Positions 47,327-57,304 of a stretch of DNA of 64,000 nucleotides are shown here, piece by piece. Within the stretch, counting starts at the first letter, position 1, and each line of letters opens with the position of its first letter. The stretch is from contig OY987272.1 of assembly GCA_963920665.1 (NCBI GenBank), positions 9,863,001 through 9,927,000 on the forward strand, given 5' to 3'. The translations under genes and the position numbers were made by a program. Source of the DNA: Straminergon stramineum (Eukaryota; Streptophyta; Bryopsida; Hypnales; Calliergonaceae). Under the pieces are notes generated by a model, which worked only from the letters and a program-made list of their open reading frames with translations, made no database searches and had not been told where the DNA came from.

Positions 47327-50227
47327 TTAATAAACAATTATGTGAAAGAGATAGTGGTAATGGGAGTAGTAATTTAATTAAGTTATACTTAAGGTTGTTC
47401 ATGGTATAAGAAAAAAATTATTATTTGAATTTTTTTCATTCTATCCTTTATTTTGACTTGAACCTTGAGAAAAAATTCAAATTAATTATATTTCTTTAGT
47501 TTTATTTTCACTTTTTATAGAAGAAAAAACTTTTAAAAGTCTATTAATTTGGCATTTCAAATCTTAAAATGTACTTGTACAAGTGGTATATAGTATCATA
47601 AAAATAGGTGTCACTACTCCTAATCAAATATGAAAATGTAGGACATAAAAAAATTTCCTTCTAGAAAAAACCCATCATTGATTTATTCTATTATTATGTA
47701 CACTAAAATTAGGAATTTAGATAGTTGTCACTTTAATAAGGGATAGAATTCATTTCTATTTGTCTCTTTATAATAATCCTTGCCAAACTTAAAGTTAATT
47801 TTTACTTGTCAAACTTGAAATAAGATAGTAAGGACTTTTGAAAATGCTACTAAATGCAATGGATACAATTCTCCTATTGTATACTATTTTTATGGTTATA
47901 TACCAAAATGCTATGTATATTCTATAGAATATGGCTATAGAGATCAATTTAACAAAAAATGATTATTATGACAACCACTAGAAAGCTTGTGATTTTTAAA
48001 ATTTCTTTTATAATTTGAAATTTTATAAATCTCATTAGTAGAATTTCAATTTTTATTCAACTTAATTGCAAAGATTATTCAACTTTTAATTGAAGAAATA
48101 AAATTTTAAAAATCCTATAATCCATGAAATTTATTGACCATACCTTATCCAGATGTCTAGGTCTTCAAAAGATAATTTGGAAATAAATTTTGAAATTTAG
48201 AGAATTTCAAAAAAAATAAAAAATTGCATGTAGAAACGCACAATTTTCAAAGAAATGTTTCTATTTTTGGCATACACAAAATTTGATTTTCCAAATTTAA
48301 TTAAATATTTAACATGAAATGCCAAACCTGCTAGTTAGGTACAATATTCATATCAAATCTAAAGAATACAAAAAAATAAGTATTCATGATAAAATCGTGA
48401 TTTTCTTATAAGGCTTTATGTAAACATTTTTGCCAATAAATTTTCCAATAAAGAAATAAGAACAATTACACATATGGGACATATGGTTTACAATATAATT
48501 TTTCTTTTCTTGTCACCCAAATTATCATTTCTTTATCTCTTACATTACATTTTCCTACAACAAATAATGGCTCAAATGATTTCCTCATATAAAATTTGAA
48601 TTTATGTGGTTTGGTAACCCACTATCAATGTTGGAAATGCCATCATACAATGGAATATAATAGTGTTTCATATAAAAAAGACTAATGTATGCATAAATCT
48701 CATCAAGTTAACACAATAGTTTTTTTTAAAGTGGAAATAGCTCATTGATTTTAGTTTTTTGACATATTGAAATTTTACATGTAAAACTTCCATTGATATG
48801 ATTCTTCCTTGTCATCATGTCATCATAGCGGCGCAAACAAATTTTAAAAACTTGAAATCACACTCAATAATGAAATGCCTATGTCCACATATTTCATTTG
48901 AAGTAGTTGCATTGATACTGTTGAACCACAAAGAACACATAGAACAATGGTTATTTGAATAAAAAGAAAAGTAAATAAATAAATATATTAATTAAGAAAA
49001 TTTAATGAAATATATTATAATAATATTGAGTTATTCTAATTTATTGAATTCCTCAATAAGCAACTTCAATGTTTACTTTGCATTGATCAACATGTCTTAA
49101 ACTTCATTTTTGCTTCAATATATTCATTTAAATTGGATCTATATGGTATCTTTGGTGAACAATGTAGTTGGGCTAAGTATAGTTTCATGACTTTTTACCT
49201 TAAGTTTAAGTTTAAGAGAATCATGACACCTACAATACATCCAATCTCTAATCAATTATTGTGGGAAATATTCTGTCTTAAAATTGTAGGTAAAAGGTAG
49301 GGTTGGCACATCTTGTGTGAATATCATTATTAATTTTAAATTCAAAAATTCAAAAAATGAAATAGAAATGTTTTGTAAGACACATTTTTGTCCATGAAAG
49401 ACAATTTTGACATCTATTTGAAGAAACACTTTCCTTCATCCCTGATCTGTAGCTAGAGTAATATTGTGTATGCAAAAAAAAATTCATTAAAGATTACAAC
49501 CATCGCTTGTGATACGAATGCAAATGTGCATTGCAAATTATAGGTGACTCTTGTTTTGGAGTTTGTACACCTTTAACTCTAAAAGGACGTCGTGGACACT
49601 AAGGTAAATGTCTAAAGGATGACAAAGAATCCTTCTATGTAAGATAGAAGCTCAAATGTTCATCCTTGGAATTTTGAGTAAAAAAAGGGAGGTCTTGCAC
49701 AATACTTTGAACTCCAATGAGTACTCTTCATAGTTTTTTAAGCAATTGATTTACATGGTATGAAAATGGATGATTTACATGGTGACAAGCCCATCCTTCT
49801 AGGATGAGAATCCCATGCACACTACAATGCGTGGCACACCATGAGAGTACTAGGCTCTTGGAATTACCAATATTTATACCGGCTTCAAAGTTAAAATGAC
49901 CAATTTGTATGTGTGATGACTCTTATTATTAAAGCTTACAAGATGAACTGCTACTATTTCCATAACCTTTCACTGCAGGGGCTGGAGGTCCACATCCAAT
50001 CTGCATTATTTAACATGCAATTTGTCATTTTTGCAAACCTTGCCATTGATTTATCAAATGATCCCCCCCCCCTTTATTTTTGTTTCTCCAACACTTACTT
50101 TTTCTCATCAATCAATATACAAGATCAAACTTTAGATTATTATTTGAATTGACACATAAATTAAGAGTAGGAATTTTCAATTTGATGGATATTTGGTTAC
50201 TAACTGCTATCCACTATGATCTACTCA

Positions 50228-50609
50228 TTAGAGAAAGTTTGGACTCTTCAGAGGGCTGCCAAGAAATGCTGGTAGGGACCCTCACTGTATTACATTTATT
50301 TTGCTTGAAGAATTTTTCCCCTATTTCTGCACTTTGTCACTTCCAAATGTCAGAGCATTCACTGTCAAGTACTATTAGTTAGGGTTGTGACAAGTGTTGT
50401 TTTGATATTTGAAAGCACCCCCAAAGCACCTCCCTCTGACAATTGTGGAATAAAAAACTGAAATGTACTTTTGGAACTCCCGATATTCACATAAGGTGAA
50501 TCTTTGTTTTGTTAGAAAATTCCCTCTCTTGTGTAGCTTCAGTAGGCTCCAGAAATAGACTAGTTTGTCAAACCCTGGTAGTCCTCCGGAGAGTCCAAAC
50601 TTTCTCTAA
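50228..50609. mobile_element. MITE with TTAGAGAAAGTTTGGACTCT ends, copy 2
   Basis: The left end TTAGAGAAAGTTTGGACTCT and right end GAGTCCAAACTTTCTCTAA are near-perfect inverted repeats, 382 bp apart end to end. The interior is an inverted match to the copy in the phytocyanin intron (32311-32679). It lies just downstream of the known FAS1 exons and may sit in that gene's last intron or 3' region. Confidence 0.8.
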
Positions 50610-50638
50610 AGTCAAAAGAAACCCCATTAAATTAAAGG

Positions 50639-50756
50639 TATGTTCTCACCTGGTGTTAGGGATGATGTTTGCAATGTGAATCTAATCCTGAAGTAGGTCT
50701 AAATTCGTTCCTAAGACCCTCAGTAACAACACTTTTTAACACCAAGTGCAAAAATA
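50639..50756. mobile_element. Small MITE with TATGTTCTCACCTGGTGTTA end, copy 2
   Basis: A 118-bp copy of the element at 39961-40079, same orientation, sharing GATGATGTTTGCAATGTGAA and CTCAGTAACAACACT strings. It lies 30 bp from the MITE at 50228-50609 and 44 bp from the FAS1 exon end. Confidence 0.7.
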
Positions 50757-50799
50757 TCTTTAATAAGTTTTACATAATAAGCCATACTTGGTTACTTAC

Positions 50800-51984
50800 A
50801 ATGAGTCCCGGAGGCACCAACAAAGTGCTGATGCCTTGGATGGATTGTGAAAGTTTGGTGCTCAAATCTGGGTCACTGATGGTTGAGTACCCGTTGAGTC
50901 GGATCCCCCCTTTGGTGATGTTCAACTTGTGTCCCGTAAACGCCGTGGCCGAGACATAGTCCGTATTGACGGCCAAATTCTTCATTTCTTGGTACGATAA
51001 GGCCTTCCCGGGAATGATATGGTATTGCAACACACTGGTTGCAATTGTCCTCCCAGCTAGCGTCTCAACATTGGTGAATAAGCATGGATATTTCTGTGTA
51101 GAATTTCCACCAAGTGAACCAACCACTTGAAAATATTGGAAAGAGAAGAAACAACAACAACAACAATTTACAACTCTAATATCATGTCGCAAATTTCCCT
51201 GAAGAGAGCATTCAATGGATTTGTGGATTTTCACACTCTAAAATAGTCCATCAAAATCGTTTCTTTTTTGCATATTTTTGTTTCTTGAAGGGGTGTGCAA
51301 TTGGGCACCATGGTGATACCAAAAAATGCAAAAAATTGCAATTGTGCATTATTTTGGGTTGAGGCAATACCAATTATGGCAAAATGTTGCATGATTTTTT
51401 GGGGTTACTTTGTAACCATAATACAGCTCTCAACTGTTTGCAACAAATATGCTAAATGATTGCATAATTTTCTCTTCTTCAAATTCCAACATTAGCCAGC
51501 ATACAGCTCTCAACTGTTTGTAACAAAAATGCGAAATGATTGCATAATTTCCCCTTCTTCAAATTCTGTGTATGATTAGCCAGCACAATTTTTTTTTCCC
51601 AAAAGTTGGCAGTATTCACAATATTTTGTTGTAAAAAAAGTTATATACATAATGGAGTCCATGATCAATCAATGGTAGTGTTTGGTTTCTTATTTACAAT
51701 ACCTTGACAGCTTTGTTTTGAGGTGCAAAGAAGGTGAATGTTGCTGACGGTCCTTGAGCTGCTGGCCATGTTGCATTGAGAAGAGCTTGAAGGGTGTTGC
51801 CACTGCCTTGGTACCTTGCAGGTAAAACTGGAGGTATGCCCTGCCTCACAGCTTCTGCAACTTCGATGCATATCAATAGAATTACTACAATAATTGTACC
51901 TTTTATTATCACTGACCCGTGAAAATTTTCTGTGTAATTTGTCTTTGGTGGGCACCTCCAATCCCTAATCTTTTGATCTCCCAT
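50800..51984 (-). CDS. FAS1 (fasciclin-like) domain protein, 3' end not located
   Basis: Two minus-strand exons, 51984-51703 and 51093-50800, join in phase 0 and give 192 residues. Residues about 19-38 are strongly hydrophobic (IIKGTIIVVILLICIEVAEA), a signal peptide or anchor. The FAS1 domain covers about 52-190, with its H1-like motif (TFTFFAPQNKAVK) at the end of exon 1 and H2-like motif (TSVLQYHIIPGKALS) in exon 2, then LLVPPGLI. FAS1 proteins are secreted adhesion or wall-associated proteins; in plants they include the FLAs. Exon 2 ends at a good donor (ATT|GTAAGT at 50799), so a further exon should exist. The only candidate I noticed is an acceptor-like CCCTGCAG near 49973 followed at once by an in-phase TGA, which would end the protein there. 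That is speculative. Two MITEs lie directly downstream. Confidence 0.75.
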
Positions 51985-54406
51985 TTTCAAATTAATACAA
52001 TACAATGAAATTATAATGATATTCAACCTTGGTTGAATTTTGATCGAGTTTAAAATTTGGATTAAGTAACGTAGCCGTTGTTTTGATTTCGTAATTATTT
52101 TGCACACAATCAAACAGATTGGAAACTTTGATGCCACTCACTCCCAGCAAAAAAATAAGTCCATAACGAGTCAAGGACTTTGTGCACCAGAACTAATGTA
52201 AGAACTTGTCTTCATTGTTTTTAGGGACATTGTATTGGGCTGCTATCAATTTCAATCTAAGTATAGGTGAAAAGATTTATTTTTCTTGATGATTGTGGCA
52301 TTCATGAATGATAACACTTTTGATTTAACAGTCAATAGAAGAGTTGAATCATAACAAAGTACATAATATGAGTTGAATAGTAGGATTATAGGATCATGGG
52401 TTAATTAATGATGGTGGTATAAATAAGAGAGTAAAATTTCTAACTCATTGTAACTTCCATGATCAATTTTTTTTCATTAAAAATATCTATCGGCTTATTA
52501 TTGATCATCTTATTATTATAGAATGAACTTGAATACCATTGATGACATTACTCTTAGGTTTACATATGTAGGATCTTTTGTCAATAAGGTGGAAATACTT
52601 AAAATTTTCAAAATAAGCAACTCAACAAAGTTGGAGGTGTCTTTTTTTAAAATCTTTTTCTGTAGTATTTGCAATTGAAAGTCATGAAATTTCATGAAGA
52701 AAAATATAATTTTTTTGGAGATGGGATGCAATTATTATGAATTTTCAAAGTAGGAGCTCCCTGAACCACTAAAATTGTCACATAACTTGGTCATAAAACT
52801 AGAATCTAGAGAATTAGCAATCACTAGTTGTACTGAATATGGGAATGGTTTTATTACACTATGGGGGACACTTTCAATAGGTGTCTATAAGTCAAGAATT
52901 GTACCCAAATGTTTTGGGGCATTTTCAACTCATGTGAATGATTATGGGATACGCTTATATGTGGGCAATGAACTCCTTGTGAAGCTTGTTGGGAAAAGAA
53001 ACCTTGTGAAAAATGCAAGGATGTATTATTCGTAAGATTACAAAATTTTGAATTTTCATTTGGAACCATAAACTAGCTAATTATTCTTAAAAAAAGTTTG
53101 AAATTAAAAATTGATGGATGATGGTTGACTTTCAAGATTATTGTAGAAAATGAAAAATGCTCTTATTGGTTCAAAAATCATATCATTTGGGGCAAAGTAC
53201 CTTGGTAATAGGACTTGTCCTTTGAGGGTTAATACAAAATTAACCACTTCTATGTAGGGGGGAGGTTTTCACATCTATCCAAGCAAGTAGAGAGAAAAAA
53301 TTTAACCTTCTTGGAGATGGCTCCCAATCCACTAGAGCTTTTGGGAGGGCTTTTTGTTGCTAGATTGCACTAGGAAAAAAATTGGCTAAAAAATGGCAAC
53401 AAATTGTAAAGTTTTTCGCCACAAAACTTCCATTTGAGAAAAATCTTGGATGAAATTGCCAAATTGTGGATGAAAACATAATTATAGACATGTGATATGT
53501 GCCAATGTAATATTTTCTATCCAATATGCGGATGAATGTTGAAATCTGGAGCACCATTAAAACATTTTATATCTCCACTTTAGCACTTCATATCATTGAT
53601 ATCATTATTGTCATTGGATAATATATCCATCATAGGATATTATTGTTGTTGATGTCAACAACATTCTGTTAGTAAAGTCAATTGAAGTCATAAAATACCG
53701 AATCTATAATTGTTTTGTCTTGCATGTGTCTTTTCAAGCTCCACAAGTTTAATACCTCATGATTTTTGAGTTGTATAGGTTTAAATTCTATTACATTTAT
53801 CTATGATGAGATAGGTTGCCAATAGTCTTCAATTCCATTTCTTCTCATGGCTTTGAAGGATTGTTTCCAAATACTATTCCATCTTTAGCTCAACATCTTT
53901 AGTTTTCACCGGTAGTACAAAAAGTAGACCAATACATTTATAAATTACTTACATTCTATCTTTTGAAATTATTCAAGTGGTGCAAGGGTTCGAATAATAC
54001 AAGAGTCCATTTCAAGAATTACATGGATTGTAAATGAATGTGATCTGATTAGTGTGAACATTTGGATGAGAATAGATTGAGTTTATATGAAACCAAATGA
54101 AATGAATAAAATTCTCTAGATGAAAGTTGGATGAAAAATGCACCCTTTGAGATAGTTTGAAAATAAAGTAGTCTATATTATGTTGATTTTATCAAAAATA
54201 TTAATGACAATCATATGAATTTGCCTTTTATATTTATATAATTCCAAAATTAGGTCAAGTGAGTATTATTCTTGAGTTGCACATTGATTGAATAAACTTG
54301 ATTAGTAATATCAATTTAGAATTTAGGAATGAAATTTTTTTTAATTTTTTTAATTTGGACATGTGTAAATTATGAATTTGTTAAAGTTCATGTATACATG
54401 TGTTAA

Positions 54407-54790
54407 GGGAGGCAACCCATTTCCAACCACTTAAGTGGTTACACATATCTGGAGGGCGAATTTCTTCAGTAGGAAAATTTTCCACTGTGAAGAAATAGAG
54501 TTAAGAAGGTTTCCATAATTTTTTAGATTTTTATTTCTCAAAACATAATTACTATGAGTTTTTGAGTGGAAGATTCCATTCCTCCTACTTTGGTCATGTA
54601 GACCTTCATGTTTCCCACAAGGGTTGGTTGCAAAATCCACCAAGGATTGAGAGTGTTGTAAAACAATCACAATGTGCCACAATTTCACAAGGAATTGTGC
54701 TATAATTAACCACTACCATCTCTTCCTACGTAGAAAGAGATTAGTCTATATTGCCAAAAGGGGGTGGTAATCAGGAATGGGTTGCCTCCC
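54407..54790. mobile_element. Inverted-repeat element with GGGAGGCAACCCATTTCC ends, 384 bp
   Basis: GGGAGGCAACCCATTTCC (54407-54424) matches GGAATGGGTTGCCTCCC (54774-54790) in inverted orientation with one mismatch. The interior has strings (CTATGAGTTTTT, CACAAGGG) that recall the hairpin at 24812-24983, so the two could be distantly related. No clear target duplication; no coding frame. Confidence 0.7.
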
Positions 54791-55019
54791 ATAAACCCCA
54801 AAGATTTAGCAAAAAGAAGACTGTCGATTTGGAGTTTTTAGACAAAATATAATATATCTTGGAAAAGAATCTAGACAAAAGATCTTCATTTTTATAAGAA
54901 TTCCATTTGTTTCCATTGTAATATAAACTAATTGATTTTATAGTGAAGCCGAAAAAATTATGAAGTATTGTGACTACGCTAACCACATCTTTAAAAAATA
55001 GATAGAAATTATAGTTTCT

Positions 55020-55290
55020 TAACATATACTAGTATGCCTCTACCCTTGTCACAACCAAAATTAATGTAAAAGTCTTTTTCTAATTTTTTTATTTTAAAAA
55101 ACTTTAAAATACAATAACTTTCACATTGTAGATTGAAGCACCATAAAACAAAGCCCAGGCACCCTTCTTTGCAAAAAGTTGTCTAATAGTACCTAGCGTG
55201 CATATGGGGATGCACAATCCAAGAGATCTCATTATAATAAATAAAACAAAACAGCTTGACTGAAAGTATGGATGAATGTTCTTCACCTAT
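55020..55290 (+). repeat. Dispersed repeat, copy 2 (related to 42860-43101)
   Basis: Collinear, diverged match to 42860-43101. In this copy the matching sequence continues through TATGGATGAATG rather than running into a TTAA element end. Confidence 0.5.
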
Positions 55291-56511
55291 TCAATGTAGT
55301 TCCCATGGAAAGTTCTTAAAAGCACTCATAATCCATGTGGTAGATGCAAGTTCAACTCTTTGGTGCACTTTAGACTAGAGACTTGAAGTTTTGAAAACAA
55401 ATTTTTTGATAATGGAAGCTTCAAAAATTATGAAGACCAAAGATTGTACCTATACTCTTGAAATTTTAAGGCCAAAGGAGAGAATGATGAGGACAACTTT
55501 TTTGTTCTTTGCAGCAAAAAAGTGCACAAATTCGGAACATCCTACAATTATAGTCAAGCTAATCAAGAGAGATGGGCTTGGCTACAATTCTATATAGGAC
55601 ACTCTTGAACTAAAAGGCTCAATGCCAATTATTTTAAAATAATTCACATTAGAAGATGCCTTAGTTTAGAAAAAATATACTTAAATTGTTGATACACTAG
55701 TGTCCCCTCCTCTCACTCACACTACTATAGTTGCATAGCATGTCCATCGCATTTGTAGCAAATAATAATAATTTTTTAGAAAATTGAATTTACTTCTATG
55801 AAATTCGATCCTTGTTTTCCTTTGCCAAATAAACTATTTGAAAAATAATTTTCCAATAATTTCAACTCCTAATTCTAGAATATTTTTTGGATGAAATTGG
55901 TATTCAACCACAAAACATTCAAAAGTCATGACCTCCAAAGACCAACTATAAACCTTGAAGAATTTTCTCTATGACATCTAGCCTCAAGTTTAAGGTAAAC
56001 CAACCTATGACAAACAAACGAGCAAACAAACCACCTAATGCAGACACCTAGAAAATTGACCCATTACAATCTTGCATCAACCTATGATAGAATTTTTGCA
56101 ATAATGAAATTTGAGCTAATTAGGTTGAATTAGTGGCCATAATCAATGTCTTTGATGATGGTGAAGGAATTATTAGTGATTGCAATAGGAACTTCTACCT
56201 TTCTAGTGTGAATTCATCACAAGAAGTAATTTTTTTATTCCTTCTTGTCATGGCCACATGAGAAAATAATGTGGCCGTGTCAGGAAATATTGTAACTATT
56301 TTAGGTGGTAAGATAACCAATATGAGTACACTTCATGGTGGTTTTGGGGTAGTCTAGAGATTGTTTTGGGCCAATAGGGCAACACACTTCAAAAAATCAT
56401 AAAAAATTCATACTTTGCCAAAAAAACAACTTTTGTTACTCTTTCCATTTGTCACATTTGTCTTTATACAAAAAAAAAATATTTTTTCAATAATGTCAAT
56501 AAGGCAAAGTA

Positions 56512-56699
56512 CATTGAATAGGGGTATTAAAGGGACCCATACTAGTTAATTGACATTTCACACTATATAAATATCTATCTTTATTGTACATCAATAGTTA
56601 TTGAAGTGTCTGGTAGATGTACACCATGTTTCAAACATCTACAATTTTCTACAATCAATCCCTTTAATTTTCTGGTCTCCTTAATATCCCTATTCAGTG
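56512..56699. mobile_element. TA-flanked MITE with CAYTGAATAGGG ends, upstream of SPT6
   Basis: CATTGAATAGGGGTATTAAA at the left pairs with the inverted right end (reverse complement CACTGAATAGGGATATTAAG) over about 25 bp with a few mismatches. TA lies on both sides (56510-56511, 56700-56701). The 188-bp size, CA...TG ends and TA duplication fit a Tc1/mariner-type MITE. It ends about 600 bp before the SPT6 ATG, so it is in the promoter region. Confidence 0.7.
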
Positions 56700-57191
56700 T
56701 AGTTATTTCGCTTGTCATAGGCTCGTTTACCTTAATCTAGTCTTAGGAGGAGCCATTCCCACCAAACGCTCCATTCATGTTACCCTCCTTCTTCTTAGAC
56801 TAAAGAGAACCTTAGGAGCCCCCCCGCCATATTTATCAATTTGAGTCGGATTACGCAAAAAGGGTGAAATGTCTGGAATGCAGCATGGGGGCGGCCCCGT
56901 GAAGTAAGAGTAATAGGTACTCTCTACATAAAAAGAACATTCTGGAAACGAAAATCTACGTTTTCTCCAGATTTGGTAGATACTAGATCCGCTTGAGGTG
57001 TTTCTTTCGTGTTCGTCGTCTCTCTGAGTTCTTCGTCTCCCCCATTTCCCCAGTCTCCACCAGTGCGCAAGCTCTGTTCTGTTTTCAATCAACTGCGAGC
57101 TGCGGCTCGTGTGGTCTCCGTTGGAGCGTTTCCTGAAGCTCGCTCAGATGAATTTGCGACAAGAGTAGCGACATCACTGCAAATAACTCAA

Positions 57192-57245
57192 ATGGAAGCA
57201 ATCGCGAACGATTCCCGACTCTCGGCAATCCACAAGCTGAACTAA
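57192..57245 (+). promoter_or_regulatory. Upstream open reading frame in the SPT6 leader
   Basis: ATG at 57192 opens a 17-codon frame (MEAIANDSRLSAIHKLN) ending at TAA 57243-57245, 59 nt before the SPT6 ATG. If the transcript starts upstream of it, as the GC-rich leader suggests, it could reduce or condition translation of SPT6. The transcription start was not seen directly. Confidence 0.35.
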
Positions 57246-57254
57246 GTTGTCCAT

Positions 57255-57264
57255 TTAGGGTTTC
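57255..57264 (+). promoter_or_regulatory. Telo-box in the SPT6 leader
   Basis: TTTAGGGTTT lies between the upstream frame and the SPT6 ATG. Plant telo-boxes near transcription starts recruit Telobox-binding Myb factors and mark genes active in dividing cells. The function here is inferred from sequence and position only. Confidence 0.4.
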
Positions 57265-57304
57265 GCGAGGGTTTCCCGAGGGTTCGTAAGGAAATCCATT
57301 CGTG

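Larger units (their letters stand above)
38194..50799. other. AT-rich transposon desert
   Basis: The first kilobase is the dioxygenase leader and promoter. Beyond about 39.9 kb I see no gene, only short frames in AT-rich DNA. The supported contents are DNA elements listed separately (39961-40079, 41743-42100, 42860-43101, 43106-43694, 44412-45964 with a nested 45312-45939, 46475-47326, 50228-50609, 50639-50756). Stretches 40.1-41.7 and 47.4-49.5 kb hold nothing I can name. Confidence 0.45.
51985..57304. other. Intergenic repeats, FAS1 promoter side and SPT6 promoter
   Basis: Mostly AT-rich with short chance frames. It holds a TTAA-type right end (near 53228), a 384-bp inverted-repeat element (54407-54790), a dispersed repeat (55020-55290) and a TA-flanked MITE (56512-56699). 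GC rises from about 56.7 kb into the SPT6 leader. Confidence 0.45.

Noticed and set aside
52775..53035. 86-codon frame on + near the FAS1 gene
   Set aside because: Looks protein-like but lies in AT-rich repeat sequence related to 20.8 kb and has no domain or splice context.
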